64,000 bases of DNA from CAWAND01 sp963807065 (GTDB lineage Bacteria; Chloroflexota; Anaerolineae; Anaerolineales; E44-bin32): contig CAWDZQ010000001.1 of the NCBI GenBank assembly GCA_963807065.1, positions 248,001 through 312,000 of the forward strand, given 5' to 3'. The notes under the pieces were generated by a model. The model was not told where the DNA came from. It saw nothing but the letters and a program-made list of their open reading frames with translations, and ran no database searches. Numbering within the stretch: the first letter of the stretch is position 1; every line of letters starts with the position of its first letter. Of the stretch, positions 15,146-22,447 are shown one piece after another. Made by a program: the position numbers and the translations under genes.

Positions 15146-15990
15146 AGGCCAACCAGGCACGCTACCCCGTGGCCACCATGTGCCGAGTGCTGGATGTCTC
15201 CACCAGCGGATACTATGCGTGGCTCAAACGACCCCGTTCGAAGCGGGCCTCGGAAGACGCTGTCCTGGGCGGACGCATCCGCCAGATCTATCTGCGCTCG
15301 CGGCGAACCTAGGGCGCGCCGCGGGTGCATGCCGAACTGGCCGATGAGGGTACGTATGTAGGCCGCAAGCGGGTCGCCCGTCTGATGCGAATGGCAGGTC
15401 TGCAGGGGGTGAGTCGGCGCAAGCGGCCTTCCACCACCGTGCGTGAGCCGAGGCAGCGGCCGGCGCCGGACCTGGTCGATCGGGACTTCACGGTGGACGG
15501 ACCGAACAAGCTCTGGGTCGCCGACATCACCTATGTCCCGACCTGGGCCGGTTTCCTGTATCTGGCCGTCGTCGTCGATGCCTGGAGTCGACGCGTGGTC
15601 GGTTGGTCGATGGCAAATCATCTGCGGACCGAACTCGTCCTGGATGCCCTGGACATGGCCATCCGGCAACGATATCCGTTGGGGGTGATCCACCACTCCG
15701 ACCAGGGCAGCCAATACACTTCCCTCGAGTTCGGTCGGCGCTGCCGGGAGGCAGGTGTGCGTCCTTCGATGGGTTCCGTCGGCGACGCCTATGACAATGC
15801 CCTGTGCGAGAGCTTCTTTGCCACGCTCGAATGCGAACTGATCGACCGTCACCATTTCCAAACTCAGCGGGAAGCCAGAGTCGCCGCTTTTGAATTCATC
15901 GAAGGCTGGTACAACCCACACCGACGCCATTCTTCCCTGGGGTACAAGTCGCCGATGCGCTACGAAAGGAGCTATGCCACAGCAGCATGA
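15082..15990 (+). pseudogene. IS3-family OrfB transposase with an in-frame amber codon
   Basis: The DDE integrase part contains KLWVADITYVPT, VVDAWSRRVVGW, HHSDQGSQYTS and the second-glutamate region ALCESFFATLECEL, ending YNPHRRHSSLGYKSPMRYE. It is reached from orfA by a -1 shift near 15082. The only internal ATG candidate is at 15178. A TAG at 15310-15312 replaces the tyrosine expected before GAPRVHAEL (usually YG.PR), so full translation needs readthrough or the copy is dead. The terminal repeats and target duplication are intact, so loss of function would be recent. Confidence 0.8.
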
Positions 15991-16783
15991 TGCGGAAGCA
16001 CTCTACTGTCCACTAAAGCGGGGCAACTCCACTCCAGACGCCGAAGTCGATGGTTGCTCAGCGCCACCCTGAAGATGTAGGGCGCCAGATACTTGAGCGC
16101 CGCCCGACCGTCCCCCACCGGCTCGCAGTGCACCACCCACTCCTGATGCCAGGTCGCCTCCGGGATCTCGCCAAACCAGGCTGCCCCCTTCAGGCCGGCC
16201 CGGAACTTCCCCCGGAATAGCCTGGAAAGCGCCTTCACCGGCAGGAAGAACCCCTCCCGCGCCGAACGCCAGGCCCGTTCATCTTCCGTCAGCCCGCCGC
16301 CCGCCACCAGATAGTGCACATGTGGGTGGTAGGCCAGGTTCCGAGACCACGTCTGTAGCACCCCCACCATCCCGATCTCCCCACCCACCAGGCGCCGGTC
16401 CCGGGCCAGCTCCTGCATCGCCGCCGCACTGGCTCGGAAGAGAAGACCGTAGACCGCCCTCTGGTGCCGACGCGCTGCCTCCCGCAGCCCCGCCGGCAGC
16501 GTGAAGGTCAGCAGGAAATACGGCACCGGCAGCCGCAGGTCGACCTGCCGCCCAAGCCACCTCTCAGCCGCCTCCCCCTGACACTTCGGACAGTGCCGGT
16601 TCTTGCACGAATGGTAGCTGTACCGGATCTCCTGGCAGTCACGGCAGATGTAGACCTGCCCACCCAGCCTCTCGGTCCGACAACTCTCGATGTCCCGCAT
16701 CCCCCGCCGGTGACTGGGCAGCATGCGCCCCCCATACTTGTCCCGGTAGGCGGCTCCGTGGCGGCGGAAGATCTCCGCCAGTT

Positions 16784-17679
16784 CTAGCACTCCAGAGGCG
16801 CCATCACCCGATTGATGAATGCCACTGAGCGCTCATCCCCATCCTGCGTCAGATGGGTGTAGATGCTCGTGCTCGAAAGCGACCGATGTCCCAGGTACGA
16901 CTGGATCCGACGCACACCGTCCCGGTGTCCTTCGGGAGATTGACCCCCTCCTCCAGCAGATGCGTGGCATATGAATGGCGCAGCGTGTGCACGCTGGCGC
17001 GCTTCCGGATCCCACTCTCCTCACACGCCCCCCGGAAGGCCTTCTGCACACTGCTCGCCGAGATCGGCCGGGCGGCTTCCGCCAACGGCACGCCCCGCGG
17101 CGTCGACGCTGGAAACAGCCAGCTCGGATGCCGGTGGCTCGCCCAGTACTGCCGCAGCAGCTTCAGGGTCGGGTCGGGCAGCGGCACGTACCGATCCTTG
17201 CCTCCCTTCCCCTTGCGCACATGCACCGTCATCCGGTCACCATCCAGGTCGCCCACCTCCAGCCTCACCGCCTCGCCGATCCGCAGACCGCATGAGTAGA
17301 TCGTCGTGAGACACACGAAGTGCCGGAAGCTCCGCAGGCAACCCAGCACCCGCAGCACCTCTTCCCGGCTCAATACCTCCGGCAGTTTCTTTTCTTTGGG
17401 CGGGCGCACAACCTTGAAGGTTGGCCAATCCCGCTTCAACGTCTGCTCGTACAGAAACTTGATCGCACACAGCGCCTGGCTGCACGCGCTCCGGGAGGCC
17501 TTCTTCTCGTTCTTTAAATACAGAAAGTACTGCCGAAGCTCCTCCTCGCTGTTCTCCTCGGGCGACTTGCCGAAGTGATCCGCCAGCTGTCGCACGCCCC
17601 GCAGGTAGGCGTCCTGCGTCTTCTCGGCGAACCCCCTCAGCTGCATGTCCTCCAGCATCCGCTGCCGCAATCGACTCAT
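16784..17679 (-). pseudogene. Tyrosine recombinase of the IS91-type element, with a hairpin insertion
   Basis: The N-terminal SAM-like domain (MSRLRQRMLEDMQLRGFAEK) is followed by a catalytic domain with YSCGLRIGE (Arg), KGKGGKDRYVPLP (Lys) and HTLRHSYATHLLEEGVNL (His, Arg). The frame is then lost at 16914-16936. Deleting these 23 bp continues it as RRIQSYLGHRSLSSTSIYTHLTQ, which supplies the last histidine and the nucleophilic tyrosine. The gene then has 873 bp (290 residues) and ends within the GTG start of the transposase. The insertion thus removes exactly the end of the active site. It is probably inactive unless the insertion is bypassed. Confidence 0.85.
16914..16936 (+). repeat. Hairpin micro-insertion, family 1, in the recombinase gene (23 bp)
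   Basis: Identical to the family-1 insertions of the IS1111 transposases (ACACCG-TCC-CGGTGT, tail CCTTCGGG) but in an unrelated gene and antisense to it. The flanking codons for GVNL and RRIQ rejoin perfectly when it is removed. Confidence 0.9.
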
Positions 17680-18093
17680 GGCTGTATCCTCCTCTTGGGT
17701 TCGGTTTGAGGAGACTATAGCCTTTGGTTTGTCGCTTCCGTTGGAGGGTCGAACAACACAGCGGGGTAGGAAAACCTGCGCGAAGCGCTTAGTTCAACAT
17801 GATCTTAGGTTGACTTGTCTCCCACTTGCCCCGTTTCGATAGACCTTTGCAGGAGATCCTTCCTGATATCACACAGCCTGCCTGACAAAGGCGGCCAAAT
17901 GTCGATTTCTCAACTGCATCAAGGGGTCTTCGAGAAGAGGATCCCCCTATGCTAAACCCACAATACACCTGCCCTCCGGGTCAAGCAAGCAGACAGTGAC
18001 CTATAGCCCAGCTTCTTTGATTTGCGAGGCAAAGACGCACCACCTGCAGTGATGCGTCTCTGGTCGCCAACCAAACTGGCTTGTGCGCGACGA
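17680..18093. other. Intergenic segment without recognisable gene
   Basis: 414 bp between the recombinase start and the next small gene. AGGAGGATACAGCC lies directly before the recombinase ATG and supplies its ribosome binding site. Otherwise I see no coding region, repeat or known RNA. The right end of the IS91-type element should be in this stretch but has no inverted repeat to mark it. Confidence 0.5.
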
Positions 18094-18342
18094 TTACTGT
18101 TTTACTGGTTTCTTCGCTGCTTTGAGTTTGGCCTTTTGTTCCTCTTGACGCTGCTTCGTGGCCTCTTCCTGTCCCTTCACTATCCGCTCACGGAATGCCT
18201 TCTTCTCCGCGTCGGTCATGGGCTTGCTGGCCAGTGTCTTTCGCTTCTTAGCGATTGGCTGGCCTTCCATACCAGCCTCGAGCCAGGCGATCAGGTCCTC
18301 GGTGTCTTCGTATCCTCCTTGAATCGAAAGTGTGACGTCCAT
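18094..18342 (-). CDS. Small charged protein of unknown function
   Basis: 82 residues. The N-terminal half (MDVTLSIQGGYEDTEDLIAWLEAGMEG) looks folded. The C-terminal half is a lysine-rich helix (EKKAFRERIVKGQEEATKQRQEEQKAKLKAAKKPVKQ) suited to binding nucleic acid. It lies just downstream of the broken integrase on the same strand. I do not recognise a family. AAGGAG precedes the ATG at 18342 by six bases, which supports the gene being real. It could be an accessory protein of the integrated element. Confidence 0.5.
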   Translation of the reverse strand: MDVTLSIQGGYEDTEDLIAWLEAGMEGQPIAKKRKTLASKPMTDAEKKAFRERIVKGQEEATKQRQEEQKAKLKAAKKPVKQ

Positions 18343-18429
18343 TCCATTTCTCCTTAGCTGGCGGGACGGATATCTTCGTTCGCAGCGTCACGGAGAAATC
18401 CCAAAGGTCAAGCGATCTTCGAAACCCAT

Positions 18430-19317
18430 TCATGCTTGAAGATGGTTCCTGTAGGAATCAAGTAGGTCATCCTCGTCGGTCTGGACATACAGCCTGATTG
18501 TTTCCACGAATGCATGTTCCATCAACCGTTGCAGGTCACGGATGGACATGTCTCGGTGTTCGACGGCAAAGCCACGACGCAAAGCGTGAGGTGTGATCTT
18601 GATCCCAGCCATCTTGCTTTACTTCTTGTAGATGCGGTCAATTCCCTGGATCCCAAGCCTGCGTTCAAACCGGGACAGGAACACTGGATCATCGGACCCA
18701 TGTGGGATAGTGGCCTGGTACGCGGTCAAGGCTGCTTTGGCCCGATTAGCCGCAAAAGTGACACGGTCCTTGTCGCCCTTGCCCGATTTGACCCGGATCC
18801 TCAGGACATCTTGCGGTGTGAAGTCCAGATCAGCCCAGTTCAAGTTGGAACACTCCCGCCTGCGGATGCCTGACTCAAACATAACCAGGATGACAGCCTT
18901 GTCACGCAGCGAATGGCAATGGGCCAGGAGTTCCGCCATATCCGCTGGTCTGGCCACAATCTGCTTCTTCTTGGGCGGTCTTGGTAGCAGACCGTGGAAG
19001 TTCACGGCAGGACAAAGCCCTTCCAGTTCACCAAACCGAATCATGGCCCGGATGTTGCGACCATGCAGGTCTACGGTGGCCTTCTTGCGATCAGATTTGC
19101 TTAGGATTTGAATGTAGGATCCGACCTCTTGCCTGGTGATCGTGGTTGGGTCCAGGCCCTGTTCATCGGCCCAGTGGCAGAATGGGATCAGCGTGTAGCC
19201 GTAGATCGCGAGTGTTCCTTTCGCGACCTTGGCGGCAGTTCGTTGATCGAAGAACTCGCGGTACAATTGGCCGAACGTGACATTGCCGGACGAGGGGTCT
19301 TGCTGTGGCACAGACAT
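18430..19317 (-). pseudogene. Tyrosine integrase with an in-frame stop, beside tRNA-Gly
   Basis: Starts MSVPQQDPSSGNVTFGQLYREFF with a core-binding domain. The catalytic part has ESGIRRRECSNLNW (Arg) and KSGKGDKDRVTF (Lys), then, after a TAA at 18619-18621 in the same frame, ITPHALRRGFAVEHRD (His, Arg), LMEHAF and a late tyrosine in RLYVQTD. One sense codon in place of TAA gives a 295-residue enzyme. It is not an IntI: the patch specific to integron integrases is not seen, and its orientation does not fit an integron platform for this array. Its start lies 30 bp from a tRNA gene, a common setting for integrases of genomic islands. Confidence 0.8.
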
Positions 19318-19346
19318 GAAATGACCTTTCCGTCCGAAACAACCAA

Positions 19347-19418
19347 GCGGGTGTCGCCAAGTGGTAAGGCACTAGCTTCCCAAGCTAGCATTCGAGGGTT
19401 CGAATCCCTTCACCCGCT
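19347..19418 (+). tRNA. tRNA-Gly (anticodon CCC)
   Basis: Acceptor stem GCGGGTG/CACCCGC, anticodon arm CTAGC-TTCCCAA-GCTAG with anticodon CCC, T arm GAGGG-TTCGAAT-CCCTT, discriminator T. The 3' CCA is not encoded. It marks the border between the mobile left part and the core-like right part of the window. I could not find a second copy of its 3' end within the window. Bases 19419-19571 hold nothing that I recognise. Confidence 0.93.
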
Positions 19419-19571
19419 CTTGAAGTCCTCCAGGCCCGCTCTCGGGCGACCTGGGATTATCCGGGGACCAAGGGCGATGGGTTCACCCAAAGCCCAGCCC
19501 CACGCCTCCTTTCCCCTTCGAGTCTCGAGACCGCCCAGCTTCCGCTTGCGTCTTTTCCCCATGATCCGTTG

Positions 19572-21485
19572 ATGAGTACGGCCGAGAATCTTGCCAAGCC
19601 CTCCGCTGGAGATTGGCGCCGGTGGTCGCGCCCGGCGGCCTGGGGAACCGCCCTGCTTGGGGGAGCGGCCTACGGCTTGCTTTCCTATGGGCACATGCAT
19701 GGCCAAGTTTCTGTCCTGGACGAGGGCCTGTATCTCTATAAGGGCCTGCTCTTTGCCCGCGGCATTTACCAGCCTTTCCAGGACTTCGGCGTGCTCACCA
19801 ACCACATGCCGCTTTCCTTCCTGATCCCGGGCTGGATCCAGCTCAAGTTTGGTCCGGGATTGGCCACGGGCCGGGCCTTTGCCTGGGTGCTGGCCTTGTT
19901 GATGCTGCTTGGTTTGTGGGTGGCCACGCGCCGGATGGCTGGCCCCTGGTGGGCGGCGGGGGTGGTGTGGTTGGTCGCGCTCAACTCCGGGTGGATCAAG
20001 ATCTATAGCCAAGCCATCTCCCAGGGATTGATCGCTTTCCTGCTGGCGTGGATGGTCGCCTTGGGGGTCGGTCAAGGGCGCAAGCTGTGGCAGACCAGTC
20101 TGGCTGCCGCTCTGGCCGGCACCATGGCCATGACCCGCATCAACATGACGCCTGTGATCCTGCTATATCTGCCATACGTCTATTTGGCCCACGGGCGCAA
20201 GGCGGGACACGCCGCTCTCCTTGCAGGCGGAGGCGTCGTGATCGTTGGCCATCTGGCCTTTTGGCCCGGCATCCTCAAACTTTGGGCGACCTGGCTCCCC
20301 GCGGCCTTCACCCCGTTCTTGAACGCCTTCCGGGATCGGGGAGGAGGGGCGGCGGCGTGGCAGGTGTTGCTCAAACCAGAGGCCAAGCTGGGTATTCTGA
20401 TGGACAGCCTGCGTCTGCATTTCGCTTCGGTCGCCGGCGTGGTTTGGGCGTGGCTGCTCTTCCCTTTCAAACAGCGAGAGATGCAGCGCCAGCGTCTTCT
20501 AGCCATGGCCCTTCTCACCGGCATCTTCGCCTTCCTGTTTGTCCTTCACGCTGCGGCCACACTCGGTGGAACCTACTGCCCGTTCTGTCTCAAGAACTAC
20601 CTGGCCTTCTTCTCCCCGATTGGCCTGGTCGCCTTGGCTATCGCGTGCGCCCACTGGCTACCCTGCGCCGGTGCCGCTCGACGGGCGTTTGGGCTTGGGG
20701 TGCTCTTCCTTTCGCCCTGGGCACTTGGGTTTTCTTTGGGGGAACCGCTGGCCCAGAAGATCGTATCTGTCGAACTTCCACGCGTTTCAGGCAGCCTCAT
20801 CTTGCCTGGCACAGCCAGATTCGGGGCCATGGTTACCCAGAAGTTCGGATTGCCTGAGGGGACTTTGCTGGATGGCCTGAACGCAATCCAGATGGCTGGC
20901 CTGGTCCTGTTTGGCGGACTGATCCTCATCCTTTTCTTCAGGGCCAGGCGGATGAGAGCCTCGGGCCAGGTGAGTTTCCCAGCCGCCAGTTTTCTCTCCG
21001 TGGCGACCGCCTTCGCCGTGGCCACAGCCACTTTTTCCTTCGGCACCAACTATCACAGCTACGACTGCGGCCAAGATGTGATCGCAAGCCAAACAAGTGC
21101 GGGAATGGATTTGGCCTCCAAGATCCCCCCGGGTTCACTCATCTACTGGGGCAGCGGCGGCCGTTCTCCGATACCCTTGCTCTACCTGGATCAAGCATCG
21201 ATCTTCCCTCCCCAACTCAATGGGATCTACGCGTACCGCTATGGCGGCGACCCCGCGGAGCTGCCTCGACTCGGTTATTGGAACCCCCAACTGGCCGGTA
21301 CCTGGCTGTCACAGGCTGACTATGTCCTGGTGGAATTACAAGATCTCCAGGGTTGGTTGGCAAACAGTCTCAATGAGACAGATTTCGATCAGATCACCCG
21401 TACCCCCCCAAGTAATCCCTGTCAGCCGGGCTCAGCCCTGATGATCTTCCGCAGGATGGCGACCAGCCCAGTGGCCTCTCCCTGA
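19572..21485 (+). CDS. Multi-pass membrane protein, GT-C glycosyltransferase-like
   Basis: 637 residues with about 12 transmembrane segments. Early in the protein, SVLDEGLYLYKGLLFARGIYQPFQDFG carries the acidic DEG in the first extracytoplasmic loop that ArnT/PMT-type (GT39/GT83-like) enzymes use for catalysis. A soluble C-terminal domain has YWGSGGRSPIPLLYLDQ. Such enzymes transfer sugars from polyprenyl-phosphate carriers outside the membrane. Donor and acceptor cannot be inferred. The ATG at 19572 is preferred over the adjoining TTG. Expression may start in the gap after the tRNA. Confidence 0.7.
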   Translation: MSTAENLAKPSAGDWRRWSRPAAWGTALLGGAAYGLLSYGHMHGQVSVLDEGLYLYKGLLFARGIYQPFQDFGVLTNHMPLSFLIPGWIQLKFGPGLATGRAFAWVLALLMLLGLWVATRRMAGPWWAAGVVWLVALNSGWIKIYSQAISQGLIAFLLAWMVALGVGQGRKLWQTSLAAALAGTMAMTRINMTPVILLYLPYVYLAHGRKAGHAALLAGGGVVIVGHLAFWPGILKLWATWLPAAFTPFLNAFRDRGGGAAAWQVLLKPEAKLGILMDSLRLHFASVAGVVWAWLLFPFKQREMQRQRLLAMALLTGIFAFLFVLHAAATLGGTYCPFCLKNYLAFFSPIGLVALAIACAHWLPCAGAARRAFGLGVLFLSPWALGFSLGEPLAQKIVSVELPRVSGSLILPGTARFGAMVTQKFGLPEGTLLDGLNAIQMAGLVLFGGLILILFFRARRMRASGQVSFPAASFLSVATAFAVATATFSFGTNYHSYDCGQDVIASQTSAGMDLASKIPPGSLIYWGSGGRSPIPLLYLDQASIFPPQLNGIYAYRYGGDPAELPRLGYWNPQLAGTWLSQADYVLVELQDLQGWLANSLNETDFDQITRTPPSNPCQPGSALMIFRRMATSPVASP

Positions 21486-21486
21486 G

Positions 21487-21508
21487 CCCCCCGGCCTCCT
21501 TCGGGGGT
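21487..21508 (+). terminator. Possible hairpin terminator after the glycosyltransferase-like gene
   Basis: CCCCCG and CGGGGG around an 8-base loop directly after the stop codon. There is no T run, so intrinsic termination is doubtful. Confidence 0.35.
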
Positions 21509-21571
21509 CAAACTCAGCCCACGCACCAACCTGCAAACAACCTGTAAGGCGGCACGCAAGCCAAATTCGCA

Positions 21572-21577
21572 TATAAT
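21572..21577 (+). promoter_or_regulatory. -10 element of the signalling gene run
   Basis: TATAAT 49 bp before the ATG at 21626. No convincing -35 hexamer is seen at the usual distance. It would head the run of signalling genes that follows. Confidence 0.55.
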
Positions 21578-21625
21578 GAGGTGTCAATTTTGACGAATTC
21601 TTTAACGTTTAAGCCGGGAGAGGGG

Positions 21626-22018
21626 ATGGAGCAGGTTTCCGGGACGGTTCTCTACATCGAGGACAACCTAGAAAACAGAATTCTCGTCCGCCGGGTTCTA
21701 ATGGCCGAGGGCTACGAGATTCTCGAGGCGGAAAGCGCTTCGACGGGCCTTGAGCTCGCCCAGAATCACAAGCCCCAGCTGGTTCTGGTCGACATCAACA
21801 TGCCCCATCTGGACGGCTTGAGCCTGGCTTCGATCATGAAGGCCGATCCTGCCCTGCGGGCCATCCCGGTCGTCGCCCTCACCGCCAATGTGATGAAGGG
21901 GGATAAGGAACGCACCCTGGCAGCAGGCTGTGATGGGTACATTCAGAAGCCGATCGATGTCGACTTCTTCCCCAGACAGATTGCACGCTTCATGCAACAG
22001 ACAGAGTCGAAAGATTAG
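21626..22018 (+). CDS. Single-domain response regulator (CheY-like)
   Basis: 130 residues, a receiver domain alone: acidic pair in VLYIEDN, phospho-acceptor in LVLVDINMPHLDG, TAN switch (VVALTANVM) and lysine in YIQKPID. There is no output domain, so it must act through protein contact. The ATG at 21626 follows GGGAGAGGGG, a better start than the GTG at 21581. It is the first of two receivers followed by three large GAF proteins on the same strand. Receivers of this type often accompany hybrid kinases, and a kinase lies at 31303. Confidence 0.9.
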   Translation: MEQVSGTVLYIEDNLENRILVRRVLMAEGYEILEAESASTGLELAQNHKPQLVLVDINMPHLDGLSLASIMKADPALRAIPVVALTANVMKGDKERTLAAGCDGYIQKPIDVDFFPRQIARFMQQTESKD

Positions 22019-22039
22019 CTTTCACAAGGAGTCCTGGCT

Positions 22040-22444
22040 GTGCCTGCGGAAATTAAGGACGCCACTGTTCTCATCGTCGAAGACAACGTTTCCAACTTCG
22101 TTTTGATGGCACGCATGCTGGGGTACATCGGTGTGCACTGCGAATGGAAGACTTCTGGCTACGAGGTCGTTGAGTACGCCGATACCCTGCCCAGGGTCGA
22201 TTTGATCCTTATGGACATCCGGCTGCCCTACGAAGATGGCTACCAGGCTTTGCGCAAGATACGCAGTTCGGACAAGCTCATGAGCATTCCGGTCGTGGCG
22301 GTTACAGCCTACGCCAGTGAAGAGCAGATGGAGAGGGCGCGCGCCGCTGGATTCGATGGCTTCTTAGGTAAGCCACTCGATCCGGACCGTTTCCCCGAAC
22401 AGGTACGGAGCCTCCTCAACGGCGACCAAGTGTGGGAGTTGTAA
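22040..22444 (+). CDS. Single-domain response regulator (CheY/DivK-like)
   Basis: 134 residues from a GTG start after CAAGGAG. Receiver motifs: IVEDNVSNF, phospho-aspartate in LILMDIRLPYEDGYQAL, VAVTAYAS and FLGKPLDPD. The sequence resembles DivK-type receivers that follow phosphorelay kinases. It is 21 bp after the preceding receiver and 3 bp before the next gene, so cotranscription is likely. Confidence 0.9.
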   Translation: MPAEIKDATVLIVEDNVSNFVLMARMLGYIGVHCEWKTSGYEVVEYADTLPRVDLILMDIRLPYEDGYQALRKIRSSDKLMSIPVVAVTAYASEEQMERARAAGFDGFLGKPLDPDRFPEQVRSLLNGDQVWEL

Positions 22445-22447
22445 ACG

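Larger units (their letters stand above)
14777..16031 (+). mobile_element. IS3-family insertion sequence inside the IS91-type transposase
   Basis: 1255 bp with terminal inverted repeats beginning TGGAGTTG(A/C)CCCG. A 4-bp direct repeat CTCC flanks it (14773-14776 and 16032-16035). Removing element and duplication restores the IS91 frame exactly, so the insertion is precise and probably recent. Confidence 0.9.
14431..16790 (-). pseudogene. IS91-type transposase, split by an IS3 element
   Basis: The N-terminal part (16790 down to 16032) has the zinc-binding CKNRHCPKCQ motif and the HUH nuclease motif YHPHVHYLVAGGGL. The C-terminal part (14772 down to 14431) reads GRVTFSYRDGESG and ends RCVQRLEPRGPPVSLEGIRWAA. 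Removing the IS3 element and one copy of its 4-bp duplication joins them as RRLEGGRVTFSYR and leaves 1101 bp, a 366-residue enzyme. The start is GTG at 16790, and GTGCTAG also contains the stop of the upstream recombinase once that gene is repaired, so the two form an operon. This recombinase plus IS91 transposase pair is a known arrangement. Confidence 0.85.

Noticed and set aside
14431..15930. 499-residue minus-strand reading frame across the IS3 element
   Set aside because: It joins the C terminus of the IS91 transposase to the antisense of IS3 orfB. Only the first 110 or so C-terminal residues are real.
3602..16936. Hairpin insertions as sequencing adapters or chimeric read artefacts
   Set aside because: Several sequence families, two orientations, a covarying stem and different positions among copies do not fit an adapter. 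Only raw reads can settle it.
16784..19317. Either tyrosine recombinase as the missing integron integrase
   Set aside because: The first pairs with an IS91-type transposase and overlaps it. The second is next to a tRNA and lacks the IntI-specific region. Neither has the position or direction expected for intI relative to the minus-strand cassettes.
19419..19571. A second copy of the tRNA-Gly 3' end as an attachment site
   Set aside because: No repeat of the tRNA 3' end was found in this gap or elsewhere in the window by eye.
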